NCBI GenBank assembly: GCA_003427395.1
Contig: BFEA01000570.1
Span: 457,771-487,612, forward strand
From: Chara braunii
Taxonomy: Eukaryota; Streptophyta; Charophyceae; Charales; Characeae
Length of the DNA: 29,842 nt
Direction of reading: 5' to 3'
The stretch's first letter is position 1; every line of letters starts with the position of its first letter. Positions 9,738-18,948 of this stretch are shown piece by piece. Under the pieces are notes generated by a model. It ran no database searches. It saw only the letters and a program-made list of their open reading frames with translations, and had not been told where the DNA came from. Both the position numbers and the translations under genes were made by a program.

Positions 9738-10253
9738 ATGTGCAGTCAGAATGTTACATACTTCAATGAGTATGGGCAGAACCAAAGATCAACCAATGTA
9801 GGATGAGCACATATGCAGCGGAAGTCTGATAAACGGACTGACTCACATAGACTGACTCACATAGAATCACTCCACACACATACAATCGTGAGATGGTGGG
9901 GTCTGGGCCAAGCATGGACGATGCCCAGATCCCGTACACACATACACAGATGAAAGGTGGGAGGAGAGACGAAGGAAGTGGGGGAGGTAGACAGCACCGG
10001 TAGGTCACCGAGATAGAATCCGATAGGTCACNGATATGGTAGTCCAAAATGTCATCCAACAAGATCAAAATGTCGAGGACAATNNGTCACCAATGTCNGA
10101 GATACAGAGTCCAAATGTAACCGGTGTCCGAACTGTGATGCCGCCAAGTATCAACCCCAACAATCTCCAAGTCTCCAATCCGGTAAGTACCACAGTCTCA
10201 TACCACCGAAGTCCGACACTGATCTCTGTCCAACTAGTATATGTCTCCAATCT
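9738..10253. other. Intergenic with ambiguous bases, no gene seen
   Basis: Contains N positions at 10032, 10084-10085 and 10098. ACTCACATAG is repeated near 9840-9865. No ORF here shows a recognisable domain. Confidence 0.5.
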
Positions 10254-10289
10254 GAAGAAGAAGAAGAAGAAGAAGAAGAAGAAGAAGAA
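10254..10289 (+). repeat. (GAA)12 microsatellite
   Basis: Uninterrupted GAA triplets, followed by a GA-rich stretch near 10305-10320. Confidence 0.95.
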
Positions 10290-10653
10290 AGGAGCCGAGG
10301 AGGAGAGAGAGAGAGAGAGGGAACTGGCGAGGGGAGGGAGGAGAGAGGCCTCCAACTCCTGATACCTCAGGCGGCGATGGCCGCCGGTACACCCAGTCGC
10401 CGCTGCTGCTGCTCGCTCACTGCTGCTGCGCTGCTGCTCGTGTGGCATCGAAGATGTAACACAGAACCTTACCACCGGTGCTATGTTCGTCCTAAGTCGG
10501 CATTTTACGACCAGGTTCATCCTTCCTGTGTACTGTATGTACATGAGAGTTGGAGGGACTATAAGGTGAGGTGGTGGATGGACGGCCATGGGACCGCTCC
10601 AGTGCTGCACATCACGAGATGAGAGATGAGGGTGATCAAGAGAGATGATGATA

Positions 10654-10677
10654 GGGATGGGGATGGGGATGGGGATG
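10654..10677 (+). repeat. GGGGAT hexamer repeat
   Basis: About four units of the hexamer GGGGAT in tandem. No gene is nearby. Confidence 0.9.
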
Positions 10678-10819
10678 TATAGCATCGTGCTACTACACGC
10701 ATGCCCCCAACCTCCTCCCCAAAACCCCCACCACCTGCCCCCTATGCACCAGCCCCAAAACACTGTCCATACACCATAGCATGGATGCATCTACCTCAGT
10801 CTAAGGCGTTGTCATTTCC

Positions 10820-10985
10820 TAATGTGTTCTTTCTTCCTTCATTTGGAGTCTCTTCAGTTTCTAATGTGTCCTTCCTTTTTCTTCCTTTCCTATTTTCCTT
10901 TCCTACTTTCCTTTCCTAGTTTCCTTCCCTTCCTTTTTCTTCCTTTCTTTCTTTCCTGTCCTTGCCTTTCCTTCTTCCTTTCTAG
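10820..10985 (+). repeat. Polypyrimidine tract (CTTTCC-rich)
   Basis: Strongly strand-biased C/T sequence built from variants of TTTCCTTTCCTA and TTCCTTCCT. It leads directly into the U6-derived segment. Confidence 0.85.
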
Positions 10986-11026
10986 TGTCCAAGTTCTTGT
11001 CGATTTCCTTTTTTTTTTTGTTTGCT

Positions 11027-11057
11027 CTTGCGCAGGGGCCATGCTAATCTTCTCTGT
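11027..11057 (-). ncRNA. U6 snRNA core fragment (pseudogene, probably chimeric retrocopy)
   Basis: The minus strand contains 31 bases that agree with the conserved U6 spliceosomal RNA core, including the ACAGAGA box, AGATTAGC and ATGGCCCCTGCGCAAG. U6 identity stops at both ends: the 5' stem-loop and the segment upstream of ACAGAGA are not recognisable, and after GCAAG the sequence changes to AGCAAAC followed by nine A (minus strand, 11020-11012). It lacks the 3' half of U6 and cannot be a working snRNA. A-rich sequence at a U6 break is typical of copies made by LINE machinery. Confidence 0.85.
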
Positions 11058-11113
11058 GTAAGATGCGCGACTTGGCTTTGAAAATCGGAATGGACTCGTT
11101 CAAAGTTGCAAAC

Positions 11114-11115
<2 letters not shown>

Positions 11116-11189
<74 letters not shown>
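11116..11189 (+). repeat. (GA)37 microsatellite
   Basis: Perfect GA dinucleotide run of about 74 bp. ORFs across it in any frame are artefacts of the repeat. Confidence 0.97.
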
Positions 11190-11193
<4 letters not shown>

Positions 11194-11677
11194 GGGAGGG
11201 GAAACGGCAAGGCTGAGGCTAGTAGAAGCTACACGGTAGCAGCAGGCCTTTCCACCTGCTTCCAGGTAGATTGCTTGTCGACGAAAAGAGGGAAAGAAAA
11301 AAAGAAACACTACTTCGATCTCTTGGTATTGCATAGAGGCAGAGGGTCCGTGCTAACCAACAGATGTTTGCAAACTGCTTCCAACGGGTAGCAATGCATT
11401 CAGTGTTCATCATCTTTGGATCAAGAATGTACAAAACAAGTAATCAGTGTTGATTGGATGTGGTCAGTGCCGAATAGACGTTGATTTTGATTTGCAGGTG
11501 CGGTTGAGACTAAGGGAGGGACCCCACTGGCTGGCAGTACCTGGCGGCCAGGAAAGCATCCGCCAGCACAGATGGGAATGGGCAAGTGCAATGGGACCCC
11601 ACTGCCACAGCAATTTTCGGCACTTCCCAAGGGTTCTGTTACCCAATAAGGAAGACTTGCCTTTTCGGGCAAGTTTG

Positions 11678-11840
11678 CCTCGGCTTTTTCAGCACACTAA
11701 CCAATCACCGTGCCTCCTTTCTGCACGGGATGGCTGGTATGGCTGGTATGCTGGCAGACTCTAGACGTTGGCCAGTGTACCAGCCATCCCGTGCGGAAAG
11801 GAGGCACGGGGATTGGTTGGTGTGCTATAAAAGCGGAGGT
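11678..11840. repeat. Second long foldback, about 49-bp near-perfect arms, 38-nt loop
   Basis: The left arm 11691-11739 and right arm 11778-11826 are inverted repeats with about four mismatches (shared core GTGCCTCCTTT and CACGGGATGGCTGGTA). Weaker pairing extends outwards to about 11678 and 11840. The loop 11740-11777 repeats GGCTGGTATG. The right arm runs into a CCAAT/TATA pair; the left arm carries the mirror-image CCAAT, so a promoter-like unit has been duplicated in inverted orientation. Confidence 0.85.
11811..11833 (+). promoter_or_regulatory. Candidate core promoter: inverted CCAAT plus TATAAAAG
   Basis: GATTGGTTGG (reverse CCAAT) at 11811-11820 is followed by TATAAAAG at 11826-11833. 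This is good TATA-box form, but no convincing coding sequence starts downstream in the next 500 bp, so its target, if any, is unknown. Confidence 0.35.
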
Positions 11841-12133
11841 AGGCAGAGTGGAAACAACAGTACTTGCGTTCGCCGCCAGCAGTGAGTGGGGTCTCAAAAC
11901 ATTTCTTCCAACAGCTGGCGGCCAGCGACCGCCGAGCACCGGTTGGAAATGCACATTGTGGTATAAGGTTGCAGGTTCAAAACTCCACAGCCTTGCGCAT
12001 GGACACCGGCAGGGCGTTAGAATGATGCACGGCTGGACACACACCCTGGGCTGACGCATGGTACTATTACAGACACTGGTCGCTCTGATGATCTCCCCCA
12101 GCCTAGATATTTCACACATTATATCCACTTCCT

Positions 12134-13030
12134 ACGGTAGTGCATGTGGTAGAACCCTCCAGTCTCATACTGTAGGTCACAGGTTCAAGTCCGGTTCCGG
12201 ACTTTGGGGGGGTCCTGTCCAGATAGGCCTGTCTCTACCACATATTACACACACACACATGAGACACTAACTACAGGTACAACGACGACAGGCACATCGG
12301 AGGGACAAGGCTGTGGGCTAGTGGAAGGTCGGATGATGGCCCACCACCTACAGAGTCTGTAGTCTGTCCCTTCCGATCCCTATAGGAAGTAGCTAGCCGA
12401 TGACCGGCATCTGCTGATAGGTGGGAGACAGTCTACTACTGAGGATAGATCAAGTAGGCATGGGGGCCTTTGGAGGGGAAGAAGCCCCAGCTGATGACCG
12501 GGGTCTGGAGGAGGGCTGTCTATTCGTTGGCAACAGATTAACGGCGCATAGGGTCGCCCCTCCGCTGCGTCGAGGCAAGGTGTTTCTAGGGCTCCTATAC
12601 ATACTACCTACACATGGCTCACACAGGCACTGGTAGAGGTGATAGGAGCACCTCTCACTGGTATTCACTTCGCAGATGCTCCCTGGTGGGGAGCAACGTC
12701 TGCTACGGGTCCGCGCACATTACAAACATACACATAGCCTACAGGCACATACCTACAATACCGAACACACACACATACATAACCATAGGGCTGGGAGGAG
12801 GTCACAAAAACTAATAATAGGCGTCTCGATGATAAGAGAGGGCGTGAGTTACTAGTCGGTCTACTTAGGGCCTAATAGGTGATTGCTTAAGCCTGGCGTC
12901 CGAAGTTCCCATACAACGAGGCTCGTTGGACTACCGCTTCCAGCAGGGCTGGGTCACTAGCCCTGGTAGTCACTACTGTTCGGTCCAAGCTCCCCTAGAT
13001 GGGAGGGTAATTATGGTCCTGAGTGCTGGT
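12134..13030 (+). repeat. Dispersed repeat family 2, copy 1, with tRNA-like head
   Basis: The head at 12134-12204 resembles a tRNA (CATGTGGTAGAACC, then GGTTCAAGTCC B box). The 3' part at 12885-13030 (CCTGGCGTCCGAAGTTCC, ACTGTTCGGTCCAAG, GAGGGTAAT) recurs at 18470-18615. Intermediate motifs such as GGGGGGTCCTGTCCAG also have counterparts, so the two roughly 0.85-0.9 kb stretches look like copies of one non-autonomous element. No ORF in it has a domain. Confidence 0.55.
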
Positions 13031-13744
13031 CACACTTTTTTTATCTTTTTCTTTTTTTTGATAAGTTGATGCATCAGCACATGCTGGGAACCTGGCCCAA
13101 CTTCCCTTATGAAGCCTTCCAATTCATTGATCCAGCCCATTCCTAGGAAACAATTTGGGATGGGGGACTGTGTGTGCCTCTTCACCTTGTGTAGGCGCCA
13201 GAAAGGCATGACATTCTAGCACTAGTCCCCCCTTTTCCATCTAGATTAGCCAGGAGGTAGGATAGTAGGAATAGGGGGTGCGCTAGGAGTATTGACATGA
13301 GGATGGGATGTGAGGTAGCCTCGTCTCTTCAGGGCAACTATGGCTGACAGCTTCCGGCGATCAATGTGAGCCTAGTAACTGGCCTCTACAACACCCTGGA
13401 CTTGGGGGGGGGGGGGGTCAAAAGTCACGACAAAAAAAAAAAGAAAAAAAAAAAAATGAATATGAAAATGAAAATGAAAAAAGACCTTCCCGTTCGTCAG
13501 AAACAATTCGAGGAAAACAATCACTCATTCAGGAACTAGCTGCAGAGCTCAGAGTTGGATCCGATTGGCCAGTTCTATTTTTCTTTTTTCTTCTTTTTTT
13601 TCCTTCTTTTTCCCCCCCTCACACTAAGCTATATTCTTCTCTCAATTTCACCTTTCACTATCTACCTACCACTACTCCTAAGCCTATACAGAGGACTCCC
13701 CCTGCAAGCATAGGTACAACTCTCACAATTAAGGGGATGCATGT
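13031..13744. other. Intergenic, low complexity, no gene seen
   Basis: Contains T-rich tracts, G14 at 13404-13417, A-rich tracts near 13431-13480 with repeated ATGAAA, and a C/T-rich block near 13577-13620. Confidence 0.6.
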
Positions 13745-14100
13745 TGCCCACCGCCCTAATTTGGGGGTGGTCATGGAGCAGGTTTGGGCCGCCGGTGGGG
13801 GGGGGAACCGGCTAACACAGAGACCGAGCATTTTGCCAGTAGCTGTGTCTTCCCATCTACTTCCCCCACCCCCCATCGAGAGTAGCAGCAGTGGCTATGG
13901 GCCAGCACTCTCCCACACACCCATCACACACAACCCACTCCCGCTCACACTCACACCCGTGTTGACCCCCCTCCTGTAGTACCGATCAGGGTTAACAAGC
14001 GGACTATCACAGCTGATTGGCACCAAGTGCACCGGGGTTCGAACCCACAACCTCTTGAATGCCACTTGCGTGCTTAACCAACTGAGCTAGGCCGCTGGAT
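13745..14100 (-). mobile_element. tRNA-derived SINE, copy A (near full length)
   Basis: On the minus strand the head at 14098-14032 has an A box (GGCCTAGCTCAGTTGGTTAA) and a B box (GGTTCGAACCC). It is followed by a body with TTGGTGCCAATCAGCTGTGATAG, a GTGTGAGTGTGAG stretch, GTGTGGGAGAGTG and CTACTCTCGATGG. The tail is ACTGGCAAAATGCTCGGTC, GTGTTAGCCGG, CACCGGCGG and ATTAGGG. The same blocks in the same order occur at 17019-17580 and 18733-18945. The anticodon arm does not pair, so this is an element and not a tRNA gene. It is presumably transcribed by pol III and moved by LINE machinery. Confidence 0.8.
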
Positions 14101-14835
14101 TGTTCTATTTTTCTATTCTAAAGTGTGGCAAAAGAAAAAAAGGAAGATGGATGGGGACTCCAAGAAGAAACAAACTGCTGTTTTCAAAACAAAACAAAAA
14201 ACAAGATGAGGAGAGATGTCAATGGCAAAGGGAAGGAGCCAAAAACAGTTAAAAAAAANNNNNNNNNNNNNNNAGGGCGGTTTCCTTGGCGAGATACGTG
14301 AAATAGAAGGGGAATATGGAGGTGGTGGGTAAACGGCTCGCACGTGGATTCCATTCACAGTGACATTTTTGTTTTCTCAATGTATCACACTCGTACGACA
14401 TTTGTCCCTTATTGTCTCACCAACTTGTCAAAGCTGGTTGATTTGGTCTGAGCACACGGTGATATCACCTTGTGGAAGTGTTGGATTGTGATCTGTATTG
14501 TTGTGCACGGAAGCTCACTGCGTTATTAAGTGAAGCTTTTGGACTTTCAATTCGATTCTGCGAATGTAAAATAAAAAATAAAAAATAAAAATAAAAACAA
14601 TCTGTCGGATCTGTCTGCCATCCCGACGTGATCCAATATGTGCGGATCTGTATCCGGACGAGTCCGGAACTGATATCTTATCCGAAATCAATCTAAGGAT
14701 AACTTGGGTTACGCTGGCAGACCGAATAAGAAAGATGATCGACGATGAGGAGCAAGAGGAGGAGGAGCAAGAGGAGAAGGAGACACAGTGGAGGTGGGAT
14801 CACTGGCACGTTCAGAAGCTGAAATTTTGGCGATG
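14101..14835. other. Intergenic with assembly gap, no gene seen
   Basis: A run of N lies at about 14259-14273. ATAAAA repeats lie near 14570-14600 and GAGGAGCAAGAGGA-type repeats near 14740-14785. No supported ORF. Confidence 0.6.
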
Positions 14836-14883
14836 GTACCAACTGACCTAGCTGACCAACTGACCTAGCTGGTCAGTTGGTAC
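14836..14883. repeat. Composite palindrome of a tRNA A-box-like unit
   Basis: GTACCAACTGACC and GGTCAGTTGGTAC form perfect 13-bp arms. Between them the unit ACCAACTGACCTAGCT is repeated directly. The motif matches the A-box region of the adjacent tRNA-like sequence, so the head appears duplicated and inverted on itself. Confidence 0.85.
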
Positions 14884-14935
14884 AAGCACCCCCGAACTGT
14901 TGAAATACAGACCCGAGTTCGAACTCCACTGGAAG
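14866..14935 (+). repeat. tRNA-like (tRNA-Phe-like) sequence, third copy
   Basis: CCTAGCTGGTCAGTTGGTA is followed by CTGTTGAAATACAG and GAGTTCGAACTCC. This is the same GAA-containing anticodon-like arm and B box as the copies at 9104-9173 and 9672-9737, here on the plus strand. Confidence 0.6.
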
Positions 14936-15045
14936 CAGAGAGATGAGGGAAATACAAATACTACAATAATGTATTACAGTGGGCCGTGTCAGTTCGATGA
15001 TGGTATCTCAAGGCCGTCGTCCTTCATAAAAGAGCAAAAGAATAA

Positions 15046-15113
15046 ATTGACGATGACGATGACGAGGAGAGGGAGACAATAATTGTATTATGATGATGAT
15101 GATGATGATGATG
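15046..15113 (+). repeat. GAC/GAT and (TGA)n trinucleotide repeats
   Basis: GACGAT units near 15046-15065 and an uninterrupted TGA/GAT run at 15091-15113. Confidence 0.9.
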
Positions 15114-15216
15114 GCGTTGGAGTGAAGATGACGATAAGAGGAAACGGTTAAAGGTTGCTTGATTGCTTTCTTGACAAACTTTTTCATTGATCTTTTCGTC
15201 GGTCTATTCTCTCTTT

Positions 15217-15655
15217 CTTTTTCTCCTCCTCCTCCTCCTTCTCCTCTGCACCACCTCCCTCTTCTTCTCTCCCTCATGCTCATTCTCCTTACATACGAGA
15301 TTGCTGAGGTGCGACGAACGAATACTTTGCTATTTGGAGAGATAACCACAAAAACAATTTGGAGAAACAGAACCACAAAAACAATTGCGATAACCACGAT
15401 TTCTGAAAATTCTGAAGAAGGCTCCCGGGGTTGCCAGTCCAAGTACTTTTTTTTTTCTTTCTTTTTTTTTAAGCCAATCCTCGTACTTCGTTTTAGCAGT
15501 TGAGAAGTTTTCGATTCATTGCCCTTTCTACTCTTTTCCACATCATCTTCCTCCTCTCCCTCCTCATCTACTGGCTCCTCTTCATCCATCTAACATTTCT
15601 CCTCCTCCTCCTCCTCCGCCTCCGCCGCTGCCACCTCCCCCTCCTCCTCCTCGTG
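15217..15655 (+). repeat. TCC/CTT-rich pyrimidine tracts
   Basis: (CTC)n-type triplet runs at about 15221-15245 and 15600-15655, separated by mixed sequence. Long ORFs across these tracts on either strand are low-complexity artefacts. Confidence 0.8.
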
Positions 15656-16926
15656 TGTTGCCTTTTCCCGTTCCAAAATGTCGATGCCTTCAACTGAAAA
15701 GTCTTCTCGAAGGTTATTGAGAGAAATGGGAAAAGGAGCGCCCTTTTGCGTTGCAGGTACACACTGGATATGCGTATGGAAGCCTCAGGGGTATAATACA
15801 CTACCCGCCACGCATCTGTGTCTGTTTCGTTCCCTTTGGCCTACCTCAGTCAGGAGCACGCGCACGCACACACACACACACACACACACAGAAACAATCT
15901 GGATGACGATTACCTACCGAAGGCGGTGCGCAGAGAGAGATGGATGTACCGGAGGCAAGGAACGTGGAAGGGAAGATTCTTTTTGTTGCATATCTGCGCC
16001 GTGGCTATCACGGTTATGGGTGCTGTGTGGACTTTGCTGTTTGTCTGCAGTTTTTCTCTCTCACTTCACAGCTGCTGCTGTCTGTGAAGAACGAAAGGGG
16101 ATTGGTAATCTTTTTACTATTTTCCCTCTTTTTTTTTTCCTTCTTTTTTTTTGGGTATTCTTCGAGTAATTGCCGTGAAGAAAAGGTGATTTCGTTTTTC
16201 CTTCTTGTTCTTCTTCTTCTTCTTTCCTTTTTGGTCCCTGATCCCATAGCATTCGTTTTCTGTTTTCGTCGTCATGCCCACCTTGCGTACCTGAGAATGC
16301 TTTTTTCTTTTCTTTTCTTTTCTTTTTTTCCCCGAGAATGCTGCGTGAACACCTCGCGTGATGTGTTTTATATTTCTGTTTTTCTGTTTTCATATTCATC
16401 TTCTTCTCTTTGTCCGGTCATTTGTAGAGTTGTGGATAGCGAACATGACAACGCAAAATAAGAAAATAAGGATGACAAGAAGAAAAGAGGGCAAACAAGA
16501 AACAGAAAAAAAAAAACAAAGAACGAGGGCGGTGAAGAAAGGGAAACAAGGAGGCGGCTATGGTCAACCAAAGGTGAGAGGTCGGGTCGCGATGGAGGAA
16601 GGGGAAAGCTCGCACCCACCCTGCGAGCGCACGTCGCTTCTCGTTCACACTCGCAGCCGATGTTCACAGCTGGGGTGGGGAGGACATTTTAGAATCGCAT
16701 TTGTGCATAAGGAGTGCTGTTGTTGTGTCAAACAGCAGGAACAGCGGCGCGGTGGGGACAACGCCGCGTCTGGGCAGGCAGGCTGAGCAGTGTGCGACAA
16801 GCAGAAAATGCATTACTCAAACGCGTGCGAGCAAGGTCCAGTCAGCCATTGGAGTGTGCGACAGGCAGGACGGGTGACGAGGATGGGCGGCAAGCGTCGC
16901 CCATATGCAACAAGGCTCCGCCGGAC
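15656..16926. other. No supported gene; weak exon-like patches
   Basis: An ATG at about 15681 opens a short frame ending near a GCAGGTAC donor-like site, and 15939-16060 has balanced codon use (KILFVAYLRRGYHGYG), but neither can be linked to a family. A CA run lies at 15866-15890. From 16100 to 16400 the sequence is T-rich low complexity. Confidence 0.4.
15866..15890 (+). repeat. (CA)n microsatellite
   Basis: Perfect CA run of about 25 bp. Confidence 0.95.
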
Positions 16927-16975
16927 TTGTCCGAAGTGGCGGTCAGGAGGTCGCGGGTTCAATCCCCACGCCAAG
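16927..16975 (+). repeat. tRNA-like B-box fragment
   Basis: GTGGCGGTCAGGAGGTCGCGGGTTCAATCCCC resembles the second half of the SINE head found just downstream (CATCAGGAGGTCGTGGG and B box). It is a partial extra head. Confidence 0.5.
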
Positions 16976-17018
16976 TGAAACCACGGGCGGGAAAGAAGAA
17001 GAAAAGGAAAAATGATGG

Positions 17019-17580
17019 ACCGGCTTAGCTCGGTTAGCCACGCAAGTGGCCATCAGGAGGTCGTGGGCTCAATCCGCATAGTTGGTTAGCCACGCAAGTG
17101 GCAATCAGGAGGTCGTGGGCTCAATCAGCATAGCAGCCTGCGGCAAGCTCGGTGCCAACCAGCTGAGATAGTCAGCTGGAACCACAAGTACACGGCCCCA
17201 GCCTTGCAGTCCGAAACTTGTCGCCGCCCGCCGTTGATAAACTCGATCGGCGGCCCCGTTTTCGTTTCGCGCCTCCAGAATTTGAGGTGTCAGACACGCG
17301 GCCCAGGTGCCCACGTCCTGGTGGTGTAAGGTCTTCAGCCAACACGGGTGTGGTGTGAGTGCACGTGTGAATGGGTAGCGTGTGGTGTGTGGGAGAGTGT
17401 TGGCTTTAGACACTACTGTTACTCGATTGGGGTGGGGGAAGATGAAAAGGGAGGCACAGTTACTGGCAAATGCTCGGTCCTTGTGTTAGCCGGGGCCCCC
17501 ACCGGCGGCCCCAACCTGGTCCTTGTGTTAGCCGGTCCCCCACCGGCGGCCCCAACCCTACACCCTAACCATTAGGGTAA
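17019..17580 (+). mobile_element. tRNA-derived SINE, copy B, with duplicated head, internal insertion and duplicated tail
   Basis: The head (TTAGCTCGGTTAGCCACGC, then GTCGTGGGCTCAATCC) occurs twice, at 17024-17079 and 17083-17133. The body has CGGTGCCAACCAGCTGAGAT at 17149. It is interrupted by about 150 bp (17173 to about 17328) absent from copies A and C, then resumes with GGTCTTCAGCCAACACGGGT, GTGTGGGAGAGTGTTGG, CTACTGTTACTCGATTGG and GGCAAATGCTCGGTCC. The tail unit GGTCCTTGTGTTAGCCGG is present twice (17476-17517 and 17518-17558). The 3' end carries ACCCTAA / TTAGGGT at 17562-17578. Confidence 0.78.
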
Positions 17581-17649
17581 AGGGACAAACATGCCGTTAC
17601 CTCCCTCCACCGAGAGAGGTAACCTGCATTTACTGAAGAGAGGTAGAAA

Positions 17650-17700
17650 GCTATGCTTGCAGGGGGACCCTGTGTATCTGCTATGCTTGCAGGGGGGGGC
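17650..17700 (+). repeat. 30-bp direct repeat
   Basis: GCTATGCTTGCAGGGGG occurs at 17650 and again at 17680. Confidence 0.8.
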
Positions 17701-17769
17701 TGTATAGCCTTAGGAGTAGTGGTCGGTACGTAGGGAAAAGATATGTTCCTTTTTCTCTTTTTTCTTTTT

Positions 17770-18615
17770 TAAGTCCAGGGTGTTGTAGAGGCCAGTCACT
17801 GAGTGCACAGTAATCACCTGGAGGTTTGAGCCGCGGGTATCCTGGAATATGAGACGACCTCCCATCCCATGGGGGGGTTCCTTGTCCAGCTTGCCCCATT
17901 CTGTGCTCGATATACACGTATGATGCTGTCTGTACATCTCAATACATAGATTCACAGAGCACACACAGCCTTCGGGCATACACATAGCTTGCGAACTGCA
18001 CATCGCCTACGGGCTACGTACACAAGTTTCCACACATGATGCTGTCTGTACATCTCGACACATAGCTTCACAGAGCATACGCGGCCTTCGGGTATACGCA
18101 TAGCTTGTGAACTACACCGCCTACAGGCTGCATACACAAGTTTCCGGGTACGTGCATACATACAACTATAATATCAGGCTGGGGGGGTCTAGTCACTGCG
18201 TGGGGTCTAGTATCTGCAGTAGATTCAGGTTGGTTGGATAGGGTGCCATTGGGTGTGGTTCCTACTGACATTCAGACAGAACTGTCTGGTGGCTATATAT
18301 AAGGCTTAGACCCTAGGGTAAGGGTAGGGGCGTAAGTCGCTCAGGCCAGTCCGAGTTCCACCTGGCCTTGGGTAAGCTAGGGGAAGGACGGTAAGACTGC
18401 TTCAGTGGGTGCTACCCTGTCTGAACCTAGGGTCCACAGTCTCTTGGGGCATGTGGAACTTGAAGATTGTCTGGGCCTGGCGTCCGAAGTTCCTGTTCGA
18501 CAAGGCTCGTCCGATTCCACTTCCACCAGAGCTGGGCAACCTATCAGCCCTGGTGCCTATCACTGCTGTTCGGTCCAAGTTGCCTGCCCACTGGTAGGGT
18601 AATGGTACTGAGTAT
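17770..18615 (+). repeat. Dispersed repeat family 2, copy 2
   Basis: The counterpart of 12134-13030. The degenerate tRNA-like head is at 17772-17845 (GTTGTAGAGGCC, GGAGGTTTGAGCC). The strongly matching 3' part is at 18470-18615 (CTGGCGTCCGAAGTTCC, CTGTTCGGTCCAAGTT, GGTAGGGTAATGG, TGAGT). It contains a 116-bp tandem duplication not evident in copy 1. Confidence 0.55.
17919..18150 (+). repeat. 116-bp tandem duplication inside family-2 repeat
   Basis: TGATGCTGTCTGTACATCTC begins at 17921 and again at 18037. Each unit then carries CACAGAGCA, GCCTTCGGG, CATAGCTTG and ACACAAGTTTCC in the same order. Confidence 0.85.
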
Positions 18616-18732
18616 GTTCCATGACATGGCAGAAGCCAGTTAAAAAATATGTGAGGCGAGATAGCTGTTCCCCAATGACGAGAAGTCGGCTCTTTTCATT
18701 AAAAAGAAAAAAAAAACTATACCTATCCATCA

Positions 18733-18945
18733 GCCTACCGTAGCCCAATTGGTCAGGCAGGCAAGTGGCATTCAGGAGGTCGTGGGTTGAATCCCCATGA
18801 CTGCCCGCGGTGCGCTTGGTGCCAACCAGCTGAGATAGTCGGCATCAGTAGGGTCTTCTCCCAACACCTGTGTGACTGTGAGTGTGAGTGTGGGTGGGTT
18901 GTGTGTGGTGTGTGGGAGAGTGTTGGCCTTAGGGCCTGGTCCGAC
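18733..18945 (+). mobile_element. tRNA-derived SINE, copy C (3'-truncated)
   Basis: The head TAGCCCAATTGGTCAGGCAG has B box GTGGGTTGAATCCCC. The body TTGGTGCCAACCAGCTGAGA is followed directly by GGGTCTTCTCCCAACACC (no insertion, unlike copy B), then by GTGAGTGTGAGTGTG and GTGTGGGAGAGTGTTGGCC. Similarity ends at about 18930-18945, where the tail seen in copies A and B is replaced by unrelated sequence. Confidence 0.75.
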
Positions 18946-18948
18946 ATT

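Noticed and set aside
11044-11334. ORFs across the GA repeat
   Set aside because: The translation is alternating Ser-Leu or Arg-Glu from the dinucleotide repeat.
14032-14098. Functional tRNA gene on the minus strand
   Set aside because: The A and B boxes are good, but the anticodon arm does not pair and a SINE body follows; it is a SINE head.
15008-15589. 193-codon ORF on the minus strand rich in Glu, Lys and Ile
   Set aside because: Built from trinucleotide repeats and poly-T tracts on the other strand.
15939-16060. Exon of a pseudouridine-synthase-like gene (KILFVAYLRRGYHGYG)
   Set aside because: Only a faint resemblance to the start of that fold; no catalytic Asp motif or further exons were found nearby.
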